DNA from: Staphylococcus marylandisciuri
GTDB taxonomy: Bacteria > Bacillota > Bacilli > Staphylococcales > Staphylococcaceae
Assembly: GCF_025519785.1 (NCBI RefSeq)
Contig: NZ_JAOPKZ010000003.1
Location: forward strand, 62,001-126,000
Length of the DNA stretch: 64,000 bases
Reading direction: 5' to 3'
Shown here: positions 49,940-60,921 of the stretch, piece after piece
How positions within the stretch are numbered: position 1 is the first letter of the stretch
Layout: each line of letters opens with the position of its first letter
The notes under the pieces: model-generated
Databases searched by the model: none
What the model saw: the letters and a program-made list of their open reading frames with translations, nothing else
What the model was told of the DNA's origin: nothing
Program-made: the position numbers and the translations under genes

Positions 49940-50869
49940 ATGACAACGACGAATTTAAAAGTGAATGAAAGGATTGCTCAAAATCAAAACAAAAAGTCAT
50001 TCAAAAGCGATAAAATCGCTCCAGTCATTTTAGCTATTATCGCTCTAATATCTATTTTAACCACTATAGGTATACTTGTTACTCTTTTGACAGAAACAAT
50101 TACTTTTTTTACAAGGGTGCCTATCACTGAATTCTTGTTTTCAATGGAGTGGTCTCCATTCGGATCGAAACCTTCTTATGGAATTTGGGCACTCGTCTTG
50201 GGAACGCTTAAGATAACTGTCATTGCAGCTTTGATAGCCGTACCAATAGGGCTAGGCGCTGCTGTTTATTTGAGTGAATATGCGTCACCTATGGCTAAGA
50301 AGATAATTAAGCCTACACTCGAACTATTATCGGGTATACCGACAATAGTTTTTGGCTTCTTCGCGCTCACTTTTGTGACGCCACTATTGAGAAGTATCTT
50401 TCCTGCTATTAATAGTTTTAACTCTATTAGTCCCGGTATTGTAGTGGGCATAATGATCATTCCATTAATCTCAAGTATGAGTGAAGATGCAATGTCTTCG
50501 GTCCCTAACAAGGTAAGAGAGGGCGCTTTAGGTATGGGTGCCACTAAGTTTGAAGTCGCTAGGAAGGTGATCATGCCAGCTGCTACTTCAGGTATTATGG
50601 CTTCCATCGTTCTCGCGATATCGCGTGCTATAGGAGAAACGATGATCGTTTCATTAGCTGCTGGTAGTACTCCTAATTCATCTTTAGATTTAACTAATTC
50701 TATTCAAACTATGACTGGTTATATCGTGCAAGTGGCTACTGGCGATGCAACATTTGGTTCTACTACTTATTACAGTATATATGCCGTAGGGTTCACGCTC
50801 TTCTTATTTACCATCATCATGAATTTAGTATCACATTGGATCACGCGTCGTTATAGAGAGGAGTATTAA
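49940..50869 (+). CDS. pstC: Phosphate ABC transporter permease PstC
   Basis: A 309-residue inner-membrane permease with six transmembrane helices. The binding-protein-dependent EAA-like loop is EGALGMGATKFEVARKVIMP. It pairs with PstA to form the phosphate channel. GAAGGGATG precedes the ATG. pstA begins one base after the stop. Confidence 0.95.
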   Translation: MTTTNLKVNERIAQNQNKKSFKSDKIAPVILAIIALISILTTIGILVTLLTETITFFTRVPITEFLFSMEWSPFGSKPSYGIWALVLGTLKITVIAALIAVPIGLGAAVYLSEYASPMAKKIIKPTLELLSGIPTIVFGFFALTFVTPLLRSIFPAINSFNSISPGIVVGIMIIPLISSMSEDAMSSVPNKVREGALGMGATKFEVARKVIMPAATSGIMASIVLAISRAIGETMIVSLAAGSTPNSSLDLTNSIQTMTGYIVQVATGDATFGSTTYYSIYAVGFTLFLFTIIMNLVSHWITRRYREEY

Positions 50870-50870
50870 G

Positions 50871-51785
50871 ATGACATCTTCAGCGCAATCTAGAAAGTTA
50901 ATAGATAATCAGAAGGTAGATCAAAAGATTTCTAAACGCTTAATCACTAATAAATTATTGCACTACCTGTTATTGGTATGTACTTTAGTTGGACTACTCG
51001 TTCTAGCTGTATTGATTGTTGATACATTAATTAAAGGCGTAGGGCATCTCACACCACATTTTTTCACTGCATTCTCATCATCTACACCCTCTGAAGCAGG
51101 TATTAAAGGTGCGTTAGTCGGTACGATATGGTTGATGGTGACAATTATTCCCATTTCAATCATCCTCGGTGTAGGTACTGCAATTTATTTAGAAGAATAC
51201 GCTAAAGATAATGCATTTACCCAAATCATTAAGGTTAGTATATCTAATTTAGCTGGCGTCCCGTCAGTTGTATTTGGTTTGCTTGGGTTAACTATATTCG
51301 TGAGAGGAATGGGATTTTCTTCATTAGGTTTAGGTAACTCAGTTATTGCTGCAGCGTTAACTATGTCGCTACTCATACTTCCAGTCATTATCGTTGCTAG
51401 TCAAGAAGCTATTAGAGCGGTACCTCAATCTATGCGTGACGCCTCTTATGGTTTAGGTGCTAACAAATGGCAAACAATTAGAAAAGTAGTGTTACCAGCA
51501 GCTCTGCCGGGCATATTAACTGGTTTCATTCTCGCTTTGTCCCGTGCTCTAGGTGAGACGGCGCCACTTATTCTAGTAGGCATTCCAACTGTATTACTTG
51601 CTCTGCCATCAAGTATTTTCGATCAGTTCCAAGCATTACCTATGCAGATTTACAATTGGGCTAAGTTACCTCAAGACGAATTTCAAAACGTTGCGTCAGC
51701 AGGTATCATTGTCTTATTAATCATCTTATTATTAATGAATGCTTTAGCCATTATTTTGAGAAATAAATTTAGTAAAAAGTTCTAA
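50871..51785 (+). CDS. pstA: Phosphate ABC transporter permease PstA
   Basis: A 304-residue permease with six transmembrane helices. The EAA loop is DASYGLGANKWQTIRKVVLP, and ALSRALGETAPLILVG follows. It is the partner of PstC. pstB starts 29 bases after the stop, with GGGAGA as ribosome site. Confidence 0.95.
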   Translation: MTSSAQSRKLIDNQKVDQKISKRLITNKLLHYLLLVCTLVGLLVLAVLIVDTLIKGVGHLTPHFFTAFSSSTPSEAGIKGALVGTIWLMVTIIPISIILGVGTAIYLEEYAKDNAFTQIIKVSISNLAGVPSVVFGLLGLTIFVRGMGFSSLGLGNSVIAAALTMSLLILPVIIVASQEAIRAVPQSMRDASYGLGANKWQTIRKVVLPAALPGILTGFILALSRALGETAPLILVGIPTVLLALPSSIFDQFQALPMQIYNWAKLPQDEFQNVASAGIIVLLIILLLMNALAIILRNKFSKKF

Positions 51786-51814
51786 AAGCTTATACATGTT
51801 AAGGGAGAGATAGT

Positions 51815-52657
51815 ATGACACAAACAATTTCTGAAGAAAATAAATCTCGAGTAGCACACACGCTATCCGATTTCCAACCTAAAAAAGAAAATAAACCTGC
51901 TAAAGATATTGTTTATTCTACTCAAAACTTAGACCTTTGGTATGGTGAACATCACGCACTGAAGAATATTAATCTAGATGTTGAAGAAAATACCGTTACT
52001 GCAATTATTGGTCCTTCAGGTTGCGGGAAATCAACTTATATTAAAGCTCTAAATCGCATGGTCGAACTTGTACCTAGCGTTAAGACTGCAGGCAAAATTA
52101 TTTATCGTGACCAAAATATTTTTGACTCCCGTTTATCGGTAGAGAAGTTACGTACTAAAGTTGGAATGGTCTTTCAACACCCTAATCCTTTTCCTAAATC
52201 AGTTTACGAAAATATAACTTATGGCCCTAAAATGCACGGCATTAGAGATAAAAAAACACTAGATGCTATCGTAGAGAAGTCTCTTAAAGATGCAGCAATT
52301 TGGGATGAACTAAAGGATAAGTTAAACCGTAACGCGTATAGTCTATCGGGCGGACAACAACAAAGGGTATGTATAGCGCGCACACTCGCTATTGAACCGG
52401 ACGTCATTCTCATGGATGAACCTACTTCAGCTTTAGATCCTATTTCAACGCTCAAGATAGAAGAGTTAGTCCAAACCTTAAAGAAGGATTATTCTATCAT
52501 CATGGTCACACATAACATGCAACAGGCAGCTCGGGTTTCAGATAACACAGCGTTCTTCTTAAATGGTTATGTGAATGAATACAATGACACTGACACATTG
52601 TTCTCTCAACCAAGTGACAAAGAGACAGAAGATTACATTTCAGGAAGATTTGGATAA
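51815..52657 (+). CDS. pstB: Phosphate ABC transporter ATP-binding protein PstB
   Basis: A 280-residue ATPase. Walker A is GPSGCGKST, the signature is LSGGQQQRV, Walker B is [13 protein letters not shown], and the switch histidine is in MVTHNMQQA. It powers phosphate uptake through PstCA. A 30-residue polar N-terminal extension is usual in staphylococci. phoU starts directly after the stop. Confidence 0.97.
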   Translation: MTQTISEENKSRVAHTLSDFQPKKENKPAKDIVYSTQNLDLWYGEHHALKNINLDVEENTVTAIIGPSGCGKSTYIKALNRMVELVPSVKTAGKIIYRDQNIFDSRLSVEKLRTKVGMVFQHPNPFPKSVYENITYGPKMHGIRDKKTLDAIVEKSLKDAAIWDELKDKLNRNAYSLSGGQQQRVCIARTLAIEPDVILMDEPTSALDPISTLKIEELVQTLKKDYSIIMVTHNMQQAARVSDNTAFFLNGYVNEYNDTDTLFSQPSDKETEDYISGRFG

Positions 52658-52658
52658 T

Positions 52659-53318
52659 ATGAACTCAATAAGATACCGTTATGATAAAGATATCAATAAT
52701 CTGATAGGTAAATTGAGAAGAATGGGTAAGCGCGTTTATATGAATATTTACTTTTCTGTTCAGTCACTTAGTGATAAGGATCGTAGACATGCTCGCTACA
52801 CCATCACTAAAGACAAAGAAATCAACTGCTTTGAAAACCAAATTAATAACGATATCATTATGCTTATTACAAAGCAACAACCTGTAGCTTCAGATCTTAG
52901 ATTAATCATGGCTTCGCTGAAAATTGCCAACGATCTTGAAAGAATAGGGGATAACGCTGCGAACATAGCTTCAATACGTTTGCGAACACCTATTAAAGAT
53001 CACTATGTGTTGAAGCGATTAGAAACGATGGGGCAGTTGAGTTTGCTAATGCTTGAAGATTTAAACGATGCTATAAAAGAGGAAGAATTAGCATTGATGA
53101 GTGAAATTATTGAGCGAGATTCAGATATTGATGATTTATACAAAAATATCATTAATACAACATATTTGATTGATAATGATCCTTTTGTAGCAGGCCAAGC
53201 CCACCTCGCAGCACGTCATCTAGAAAGAATTGGCGATCACATAGGTAATATAGCGAAAAATATTATTTACTTTTATACAGGCGATCACCACGAATCATAT
53301 AAAAATAATCTAGATTAA
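52659..53318 (+). CDS. phoU: Phosphate-specific transport regulator PhoU
   Basis: A 219-residue PhoU made of two three-helix bundles. The metal-binding motifs are ASLKIANDLERIGDNAANIA and ARHLERIGDHIGNIA, each with the E-R-x-x-D core. It dampens Pst uptake and signalling to the PhoR kinase. The start is ATG 52659, one base after the pstB stop; AGGAAGA inside pstB serves as ribosome site. An upstream in-frame ATG lies deep within pstB and is not used. Confidence 0.94.
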   Translation: MNSIRYRYDKDINNLIGKLRRMGKRVYMNIYFSVQSLSDKDRRHARYTITKDKEINCFENQINNDIIMLITKQQPVASDLRLIMASLKIANDLERIGDNAANIASIRLRTPIKDHYVLKRLETMGQLSLLMLEDLNDAIKEEELALMSEIIERDSDIDDLYKNIINTTYLIDNDPFVAGQAHLAARHLERIGDHIGNIAKNIIYFYTGDHHESYKNNLD

Positions 53319-53411
53319 TAAAATCTTAAACATGATAGTGGCTATTTACTATGGTTGAAAACTTGTCATTTCTGCGTTTAAAGAGATGCCAATATATTAA
53401 TAAACTCACTA

Positions 53412-53467
53412 TAAATAGCATCTTGTTTAGTACTGATTATTTCAGTAAAACAAGATGCTATTTTTTT
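53412..53467. terminator. Bidirectional terminator between phoU and pepF
   Basis: AATAGCATCTTGTTT (53414-53428) pairs with AAACAAGATGCTATT (from 53448), with T runs on both strands. Confidence 0.9.
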
Positions 53468-53511
53468 ATTAGCGAGTATACGTATGCTAGTTCAAGACAT
53501 TTATTCTAACA

Positions 53512-55323
53512 CTAATCTATTGTTCCTAATTCTTGTGATAAGCTTTCAAGTTGATCTACTAACTTACCTATATATCTTATCGTTTCCTTTAAAGGCTGAT
53601 CCGTAGTAATGTCAATACCAGAGAGTTGTGCAAGCCCCTTAGGAGAGCGACTACCACCCGCTTTTAATGTTTCAAGCCAATCATTTATTGCTGGAACACC
53701 TTCATGTCTGATACGTTGAGACATGATTGTACCAATAGTTAATCCAGCAGAATAAGTATAGGAATATAATCCCATATAGTAATGTGGTTGTCGCATCCAA
53801 GTCAACTCTGTACCTTCTGTTAATTTCACACTATCTCCATAGAACTGCTCATATATATTTCTCGTGATAGCATTTAAACTCGTCGCATTTAAAGAATCTC
53901 CATTGTCTACTTTTTTATATACCTCTCTTTGATAAGCTGCCTCTAATAAATGGATCACCATATTGTGGTAATATGTTCGAGCTATCATTGAACCGATAAC
54001 CCATCGTTGAAATTGAGGATCCTTACTTTGATCTAATAAATAATTTGCCATGAGCATTTCATTCATCGTTGAGGGAGCTTCTACAAAGTAAAGAGAGGGC
54101 TCGGACTCTAGATAAGGTTGGTTATCTTGTGATAATTTGAAATGCCCTGCATGACCAAGTTCATGGGCTAATACAAACGTTTCAGCCATTTTTCCTGTCC
54201 AGGAAATAAAGACATATGAATGAGTGACGTAAGGGGAGGCACAATACGCTCCTGTTTCTTTACCTTTATTCTGAGCAAAATCAATCCAACGATTACGATA
54301 AGCCGTTTCAAGCATGTCTACATAATCTGTACCTAAAACTTTTAATGCTCCATAAATATAGTCTTTAGATGACTCAATAGAAATTTCTGGTTCATACTCT
54401 GGATCAACAGAAACTTTCAAGTCCTCAAAACGCAGTTCATCTAATTGATGGATCTCTTTAATTAAGCGTGCGTATTTCTGCATAATAGGGGCGAGATCGC
54501 TCATAATCACATCAATTTGGCGGTCATACATTTCACGTGTCACTTCTTGCTCTTCTAATAAATAATCTATAACTGAGTCATAACCACGCAAAGTAGCTTC
54601 TATTTTTTGTTGTTGCACGTGCATGTTGTAAGTTGCTGCTGTAGTGTGTTGATACTTCCGTAGTCCTTGGCTAAAATGTTTAAAACTTTTACGTCTAAAT
54701 TCAGGTTCAGGATGACCTTCATATTCATTTTCAAAAGTAGCGTAATCCATAGGTATTTTATGACCATGATGTTCAAAAGATTCAAAGCTTATATCGAGCA
54801 TTTTAGTAGTTCCATATAAATCAAAGGGACTTTCAAACGTAGGTCTAAAATGAGCGAGGACTTCCTCGGCAACAGGTTCTAATTGATGTCTTTTACGATT
54901 TTTAATCTTAGTGAAATAGTGGGGATAATCAGAAGTCTTTATGAGTTCCTCAATCGTTTCAATAGATAAGTTACTCATTTCAGCTTCTACAAAAGTAAGG
55001 GGGCTCGTTATCTTTCCAATAGAAGTGTTTAATTTCGCGTTTAACGTTTGAGCTGCTTCATCCGTAGCATCGACACTTAAGCGTAATTCTGCGTAATTAA
55101 CTAAGCGATCTAAATTAATTAATAACTGCGAATACTCTGGCATAATTTTCATAACTTGCTCAGCATTGTTCAGCGTCCCTTTAAATTTATTCTCAAAAGT
55201 GTGGACAGCTTTAATCGTTTCATTTATAGTCTCATAGAATTCTTCATCCGTTGAAAAGACCTCACTAATATCCCATTTTTCCTCGTCGTTAACGTGCTCT
55301 CTTAATGGTAATGATGTCTGCAT
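53512..55323 (-). CDS. pepF: Oligoendopeptidase F
   Basis: A 603-residue M3 zinc metallopeptidase that cleaves intracellular oligopeptides. The zinc motif is HELGH (His387-His391) with a distal Glu in EAPSTMNEML. The N-terminus LPLREHVNDEEKWDISEVF is typical. ATG 55323 is used, with AAGGAG 8 bases upstream, rather than an in-frame GTG three codons earlier that overlaps this site. Confidence 0.95.
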   Translation of the reverse strand: MQTSLPLREHVNDEEKWDISEVFSTDEEFYETINETIKAVHTFENKFKGTLNNAEQVMKIMPEYSQLLINLDRLVNYAELRLSVDATDEAAQTLNAKLNTSIGKITSPLTFVEAEMSNLSIETIEELIKTSDYPHYFTKIKNRKRHQLEPVAEEVLAHFRPTFESPFDLYGTTKMLDISFESFEHHGHKIPMDYATFENEYEGHPEPEFRRKSFKHFSQGLRKYQHTTAATYNMHVQQQKIEATLRGYDSVIDYLLEEQEVTREMYDRQIDVIMSDLAPIMQKYARLIKEIHQLDELRFEDLKVSVDPEYEPEISIESSKDYIYGALKVLGTDYVDMLETAYRNRWIDFAQNKGKETGAYCASPYVTHSYVFISWTGKMAETFVLAHELGHAGHFKLSQDNQPYLESEPSLYFVEAPSTMNEMLMANYLLDQSKDPQFQRWVIGSMIARTYYHNMVIHLLEAAYQREVYKKVDNGDSLNATSLNAITRNIYEQFYGDSVKLTEGTELTWMRQPHYYMGLYSYTYSAGLTIGTIMSQRIRHEGVPAINDWLETLKAGGSRSPKGLAQLSGIDITTDQPLKETIRYIGKLVDQLESLSQELGTID

Positions 55324-55525
55324 GCTTAACACTCCTTGATATAAGATTAAAGAAATGAATTCTCAATATATACTAATTTATCTATAGTAAAGGGAGAATC
55401 AATTCAATGTACACGTCGTGTATAATTAGATCATACTACATGTATCTACAACTGAAAATTATTCACATATGTTATATTATAAGCTAAACTTGAATTAAGT
55501 TATTATAGGAAAGGTTAGATTCTTT

Positions 55526-55942
55526 ATGACTATCTTTGATATGCCAAATTATATGACATATACCTTGTTAGGTATGGTGGTTCTTACACTTATATATAAT
55601 CTCGCTTTGAATAAGTGGATAATGCCTGCAGTTATCACTTTCGTTATATTAGGTGTAGTAGCATTCCTCATTCCTAACTTTCAACATATTTCTTATGAAC
55701 CGTTATTAGGTTATGCCGCATTCTTAGGTGTTTTAAGTTTAATTATAAGTTTTTTAACATGGTTCTCTACAAGAAAGTGGCGTAAAAAACGTCGTGAGAA
55801 GAAACGTAGAAAAGAACTCAGAAAGCAGGGCGGTGTTCCAAGAGAAGATATTGAGCAATACCGACAATTTAATAATGAGAGTGACAACATTGAAAGAATA
55901 TCTCGCGATAAACCATTGAGTAGATTTAAACGCCACAAATAA
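55526..55942 (+). CDS. Predicted membrane protein with basic C-terminus
   Basis: A 138-residue protein with three hydrophobic helices (about 10-27, 31-50 and 61-82), then a very basic stretch rich in Lys and Arg (about 85-103) and a hydrophilic tail. I do not recognise a named family, though the same neighbour of pepF seems present in other staphylococci. AGGAAAGG lies upstream of the ATG. It diverges from pepF with about 200 bases between them. Confidence 0.78.
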   Translation: MTIFDMPNYMTYTLLGMVVLTLIYNLALNKWIMPAVITFVILGVVAFLIPNFQHISYEPLLGYAAFLGVLSLIISFLTWFSTRKWRKKRREKKRRKELRKQGGVPREDIEQYRQFNNESDNIERISRDKPLSRFKRHK

Positions 55943-55993
55943 ACTGATATATAATATCTAAGTCTTGACTCATTTCAACTACAAGTTATTGAA

Positions 55994-56148
55994 GGGAGCG
56001 GGACAGAAATCTAATTTGAATAAAAAGATTTCGTAGTCCCGCCACGGCAAGGATGCCTAGATTTGAAAAAAGCTTGATACAAGCGCGTTTTCAAATCAGT
56101 CATCTACTGCCAAGATGTTGAAGAGGCTGGGATTTATGTCCCAGCCTC
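55994..56148 (+). repeat. Element A repeat
   Basis: A copy lacking the outer right arm but with all three hairpins, ending in GAGGCTGGGATTTATGTCCC/AGCCTC. It lies 51 bases after the membrane-protein gene in the same orientation. Confidence 0.9.
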
Positions 56149-56250
56149 CTTATTTATTATGGAAATAAATTTTATAGTTGATAACTAGTCATTCTATCCA
56201 GTACATTTAACCTCAGCATGATTCCTATAATTTGTAATCATGAGTTGGAT

Positions 56251-56554
56251 TTACGAATCTCTAGTTGCATTTGCATGTTTTTTATTCTCACGGAACCTTT
56301 GCCGTCTTAATTCCTCTTTAGATAGAAACTTCTCTTTATCTTTTTCAAGCTGTTGTGGATTGTCTTCATAATACTTAATATTTCTCGAGGTCGGGACAAA
56401 AGCGTTTAGGATTTGAGCAGAACCGAACGATGAGCAAAAATTGTTTTCCAAATTTTGTCGAATCGTGAGCGTTTCTGTTGAAAATCCTGCTTTTGGGACG
56501 CCGTTAATCAGCTTCCCAGAGCACAAAAGCTTTATGTCTCAGCCTAATGAACAT
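56251..56554 (-). pseudogene. Small gene apparently disrupted by an element B insertion
   Basis: On the minus strand GGAGG, an 8-base spacer and ATG TTC ATT (56546-56554) look like a gene start, but the frame then enters element B and stops. On the other side of B, an open frame continues (56251-56386) coding a charged peptide with NIKYYEDNPQQLEKDKEKF and ELRRQRFRENKKHAN, then a stop. Joined without B, the two parts would stay in frame and give a protein of about 45 residues. The family is unknown to me. A fused open frame starting inside B also exists but has no ribosome site. This is inference from one sequence. Confidence 0.5.
56387..56545 (-). repeat. Intact element B (about 159 bp)
   Basis: The only uninterrupted B copy. 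On the minus strand it starts AGGCTGAGACATAAAGC and ends GTCCCGACCTC. The ends are imperfect inverted repeats (GAGGTCGGGAC against AGGCTGAGAC). B left and right pieces flank A and STAR elements at 8244 and 35621. No transposase is encoded. Confidence 0.8.
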
Positions 56555-57235
<681 letters not shown>

Positions 57236-57395
57236 GGGAGCGGGACAGAAATCTAATTTGAATAAAAAGATTTCGTAGTCCCGCCCTGGCAAAGATGACT
57301 AGAATTGAAAAAAGCTTGATACAAGCGCATTTTCAAATCAGTCATCTACTGCCGAAATGTTGATGAGGCGAGACATTACATTATGTCCAAGCCTC
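57236..57395 (+). repeat. Element A repeat
   Basis: A copy with a slightly damaged third hairpin (GAGGCGAGACATTACATTATGTCC). It lies in the long gene-poor gap, with no plus-strand gene close by. Confidence 0.88.
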
Positions 57396-57880
57396 TTACT
57401 CTTCATTCCATTTGAATCGTAACTAATCAGTATTCAAACTTCTATATTACCTCTACACTTTACATGTTTCTCTCATCGGTGACGCAATGCGAAATTTAAC
57501 ACCAGAGTATATGCTAACTTAACTAATTTAAACTAATTTATTAGAGCTATATCAATCATTTTACTTCCTCAGCTCTCCTACTCCTTCTCTTATCAGTAAA
57601 TCCTCACTTCTTAAACATAACATTATTTATCTCTGATTCATTATAAATATAAGATCTGACTATATTGAAAATTAAATAGATAATAATAACACTTCATATC
57701 ATGTTATGTTTTATTGCAATATTATTTATATAATAATTTAAAGTAATATTGCTAAATGGTGTAGAGCTGCTATAATTTAATCAAGGGCATAACTATAGTT
57801 TCAATCTATAGATAAGCTCTGTATATTGCTAAAAGGTCTCACAAACTTTTAGTGCACAATACCCACCCTAGAATTTTTAA
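57396..57880. other. AT-rich gene-free stretch 3' of femB
   Basis: Strongly AT-rich, no ORF above about 40 codons and no repeat I can name. A CTATAG...CTATAG segment near 57790-57815 and several AT palindromes are visible but have no clear role. Confidence 0.45.
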
Positions 57881-57908
57881 AGCCGATGAGTGCATGCACC
57901 CATCGGCT
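57881..57908 (-). terminator. Probable terminator after femB
   Basis: AGCCGATG (57881-57888) pairs with CATCGGCT (57901-57908) around a GTGCATGCAC loop palindrome. On the minus strand only a short U tract follows, so it may be a modest terminator. Confidence 0.6.
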
Positions 57909-57920
57909 TCTCTATACGAG

Positions 57921-59180
57921 TTACTTACCTATTTTTTCTCTAACTTTAGTTAAAGTATTGAATAACCAATACTTGCCTCTTTTAATTGGTTTATAAAAGT
58001 CGCCTATTAACTCCTCGATTTGAACATTAAATCCTCGCTTGAATCTATAAACGCCATAATCTTCACTATTCTCTGTGAAATCGCCGGATAAACCATAAAA
58101 ATTATATCGACTATAGCCATGTTCTAAACAGTAATTGATCATATACCAGTGCATCATATATGGCCCCATATATTGATTGTATTTTTCAGACGAACCTCCA
58201 GAGAAATAGTTGACTTCGTAACTATTAGCAAAATACACGCCAGAAGCTAAATTTAAAATCGAACCATCCGTTTGTCTTAACTCACTGGCATTGAGTAATT
58301 CTTTCTTATCATGCGCGATTTGCTTATCTATTTCAGCAATTTTCTTCAATTGCTTTTCAGATTTATTTTCTTTTTGCATCATCTGGTCACGACGGTTCTC
58401 TTTATCATTAATTTCACCTTGAATGTTTCCAATATATTCATCTAAGTCAATATAAGCTAATGGAATTAATACTTTATCCCCATATGTATTGATAAAGTTG
58501 TAGAAATATTCATCTGTTTTAGAGACAAAGCCCGCTCTAGCCTCTGTTTCACGATACAAATCTAAGAAAATAGGGAACTCATCTTTTGCAAGAAATCTTA
58601 CTTTAACACCGTATTTTATTGCTTTTTTGACATTCCGTTTTCTTTGACTATCAAAATTCTTTTTTATTGACTCTGGTGTTTTATTTTCTAAATTAAGCAC
58701 GCCCATCCATCTCACTTGGCTAGAAGTGTCATACTCAGTCGTAAAACCATGATGTTCATAACCATGCGATTTAAATAAGTTGATAAGCGCATCATTCGGT
58801 CTTCTCTCAGAAAATGGATTGATATCTTTATCGTAAATTTGATATATCCAATATGGATCTAGTTTCACATAAAGGCAATTGTTCTGTTGTAAGTATTGAT
58901 CTAAACCTTTTAAATAAAAATCAACTAATCCTAAATCATCATAATCCATGACAGGACCGCGGTTAGAATAATAAACATGACTACCCATAGTTGGTATTTT
59001 GGAGAATAAACTCGCTGCAATAACTTGATTGCTGTCATCTTTTACTCCTAATAATACTACTTGAAAGCCATCTCTTTCTCTCGTTGAAATATTTTCTTTC
59101 ACTTGGAAGTAATGACTTTCTAATGAAGGATTACGAACAAAATTTTCATATTCTTGAACCGTTAACTCTGTAAATTTCAT
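57921..59180 (-). CDS. femB: FemB, glycine bridge aminoacyltransferase (Gly 4-5)
   Basis: A 419-residue Fem transferase that adds glycines 4 and 5 of the pentaglycine bridge on lipid II, using glycyl-tRNA. It has two GNAT-like domains and a coiled-coil arm (about 240-305, [19 protein letters not shown]). [20 protein letters not shown] and [19 protein letters not shown] match S. aureus FemB. ATG 59180 gives the usual 419 residues; an in-frame TTG two codons upstream leaves too short a spacer after AAAGGA. It follows femA by 26 bases. Confidence 0.95.
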   Translation of the reverse strand: MKFTELTVQEYENFVRNPSLESHYFQVKENISTRERDGFQVVLLGVKDDSNQVIAASLFSKIPTMGSHVYYSNRGPVMDYDDLGLVDFYLKGLDQYLQQNNCLYVKLDPYWIYQIYDKDINPFSERRPNDALINLFKSHGYEHHGFTTEYDTSSQVRWMGVLNLENKTPESIKKNFDSQRKRNVKKAIKYGVKVRFLAKDEFPIFLDLYRETEARAGFVSKTDEYFYNFINTYGDKVLIPLAYIDLDEYIGNIQGEINDKENRRDQMMQKENKSEKQLKKIAEIDKQIAHDKKELLNASELRQTDGSILNLASGVYFANSYEVNYFSGGSSEKYNQYMGPYMMHWYMINYCLEHGYSRYNFYGLSGDFTENSEDYGVYRFKRGFNVQIEELIGDFYKPIKRGKYWLFNTLTKVREKIGK

Positions 59181-59206
59181 GTACAACTTGTCCTTTCTTC
59201 GTAAGA

Positions 59207-60472
59207 TTAGGATTTAGTCACTTTGTTCTTTAACGTTTTAAGTAGAGTATAGACTTTATACATAGGCTTATTTATAGGTTTGATAAAGTCTCCAACATAC
59301 TCTACTACATCTGCGTTGAAACCTTTCTTAAATCGAATTACCCCTGCATCCTCAGCTTCTTCTGAGAAATCACCACTGATGCCATAGAAATTATAACGGT
59401 TAATTCCATGTTCGAGAGCATAATTGATCATATGCCATTGTACGGCATAGCTACCTGCAAAATGACGATATTCATTCGCAGTTCCTCCAGCATAATAAAC
59501 GACTTCATAAGGGTTTATAATAAAGAACCCTGCTGAAATAGGTAATTCGTCGCCGTGCTCTTCGCGCAATTCTGTTGCTTCAATTATCTTTTGATGATTC
59601 GCTTCAAGTTGTTGTTCGAGATTATCTTTTTTATTTTGTGACTTTTTATTATCTGGTCTTTTCTCTAGATCTTTAACAGCTTTATTAATCTCTTTTTCTA
59701 AATTTTTCTTTTCTGATTGTAGTTCTGCAATATATTCTTCAAAATTAATATAAGCAAGAGGAACGAGGGCTCTGTCTTTATAATATTTTAACCGATTATA
59801 ATAAAAACTATCATCTCTATCATCAAAGTCTTTTTTCTCTGAAGTCTCCTCCATAAATGAGCGGAATATAGGTAATTCATCTTCACTTAACATTCTAATC
59901 TTAACACCGTTTTTCTTAACCTTCTTAGTATTACGCTTACGGAGACTGTCCATTCCTTTTAACACATCATTTGCCGACTTTCCTTCGAGATCAAGTACTG
60001 AGTGATGACGAATTTGGCGAACAGTATCAAAGCCCGTTAAAAATCCTTGATGTTGATATCCTAAATAGTTCATAGTATCAAATATCCAATCGTGACCGGC
60101 GTTAGCTAGAACATTACCATCATGGTCCAAGTACTGATAGCTCATATATGGATCAACTCTAAGGTATAGACCGCGATGTTGTTTTACATATTTTGTTAAT
60201 TCATTGAAGAAGTAATAGACGAGTTCTTTATTATCGTAATCGATGACAGGTCCGCGATTAGAGTAGAAATACTTAAAGATTTTCATTACTGGCACCGCAG
60301 TTAAGAGACACGCTGCAATAACTTTATTGTCGTTATCTTTCACTCCAACTAAATGAGTTTCTGTGCCTTCTGCTATTTTCAAATTGTAATTACCTACCAT
60401 TTGAGTAAAATGACTAGGCATTTCATCAACAAACGCTCCATACTCTGTCGCTGTTAAATTAGTAAATTTCAT
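59207..60472 (-). CDS. femA: FemA, glycine bridge aminoacyltransferase (Gly 2-3)
   Basis: A 421-residue Fem transferase that adds glycines 2 and 3 of the pentaglycine bridge. Length equals that of S. aureus Fem[21 protein letters not shown] and [20 protein letters not shown] are characteristic, and the coiled-coil arm is at about 243-300. Loss of FemA lowers methicillin resistance in S. aureus. GAAGAGGT precedes the ATG. A TATAAT on the minus strand (60533-60538) is a likely -10. Confidence 0.96.
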   Translation of the reverse strand: MKFTNLTATEYGAFVDEMPSHFTQMVGNYNLKIAEGTETHLVGVKDNDNKVIAACLLTAVPVMKIFKYFYSNRGPVIDYDNKELVYYFFNELTKYVKQHRGLYLRVDPYMSYQYLDHDGNVLANAGHDWIFDTMNYLGYQHQGFLTGFDTVRQIRHHSVLDLEGKSANDVLKGMDSLRKRNTKKVKKNGVKIRMLSEDELPIFRSFMEETSEKKDFDDRDDSFYYNRLKYYKDRALVPLAYINFEEYIAELQSEKKNLEKEINKAVKDLEKRPDNKKSQNKKDNLEQQLEANHQKIIEATELREEHGDELPISAGFFIINPYEVVYYAGGTANEYRHFAGSYAVQWHMINYALEHGINRYNFYGISGDFSEEAEDAGVIRFKKGFNADVVEYVGDFIKPINKPMYKVYTLLKTLKNKVTKS

Positions 60473-60921
60473 TTATCTTACCTCTTCTTAGTTATAATTC
60501 TCTTTATATATGTATAAATTTCAATCTTGCTCATTATACAATATTCAAGATTAAAACGAAATTAATTCACTAAGGTAAGTTCATTTACCTATTTTAAATC
60601 TTTATTATACTTCTCATTGTAACATTTAAATTTTTAAAATGTGAGTCTCACATGTACTAAACGCTAACATCACGCTAATTAACTTCTTATTGCAGTCAAA
60701 TAACCGGGTATGTCTTGGATGCTTCATTAAGTTACTCAGCTATATATAAGTGAAAAAGGAGTGAGACAGAAATCAATTGATCTCAATGTCACACCCCCAA
60801 AGCAGAGCTAACTAGGATGCTTGTATACTCTTTGAAGTGCAGAGAGCTACTAGGCAGTTAATACATGTGGAATAGCTTAATTAGATAGTCATATTGATGC
60901 CTAAGCACTCTAAATTAACTT
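60473..60921. other. Intergenic region upstream of femA
   Basis: It holds the probable femAB promoter (-10 TATAAT, 60533-60538, minus strand), an exact dyad AGGTAA-N6-TTACCT (60573-60590) upstream of it, and a remnant of the element A first hairpin (GGAGTGAGACAGAAATC to GTCACACCCCC, 60758-60797). The rest is featureless. Confidence 0.55.

Noticed and set aside
56251-56526. 91-codon minus-strand open frame taken as an intact gene
   Set aside because: Its first half lies inside element B and has no ribosome binding site; only the last part looks like real coding sequence, so I describe it as a disrupted gene.
56387-56545. Element B as an insertion sequence
   Set aside because: It is only about 159 bp, encodes no transposase, and shows no clear target-site duplication; I call it a repeat with inverted ends.
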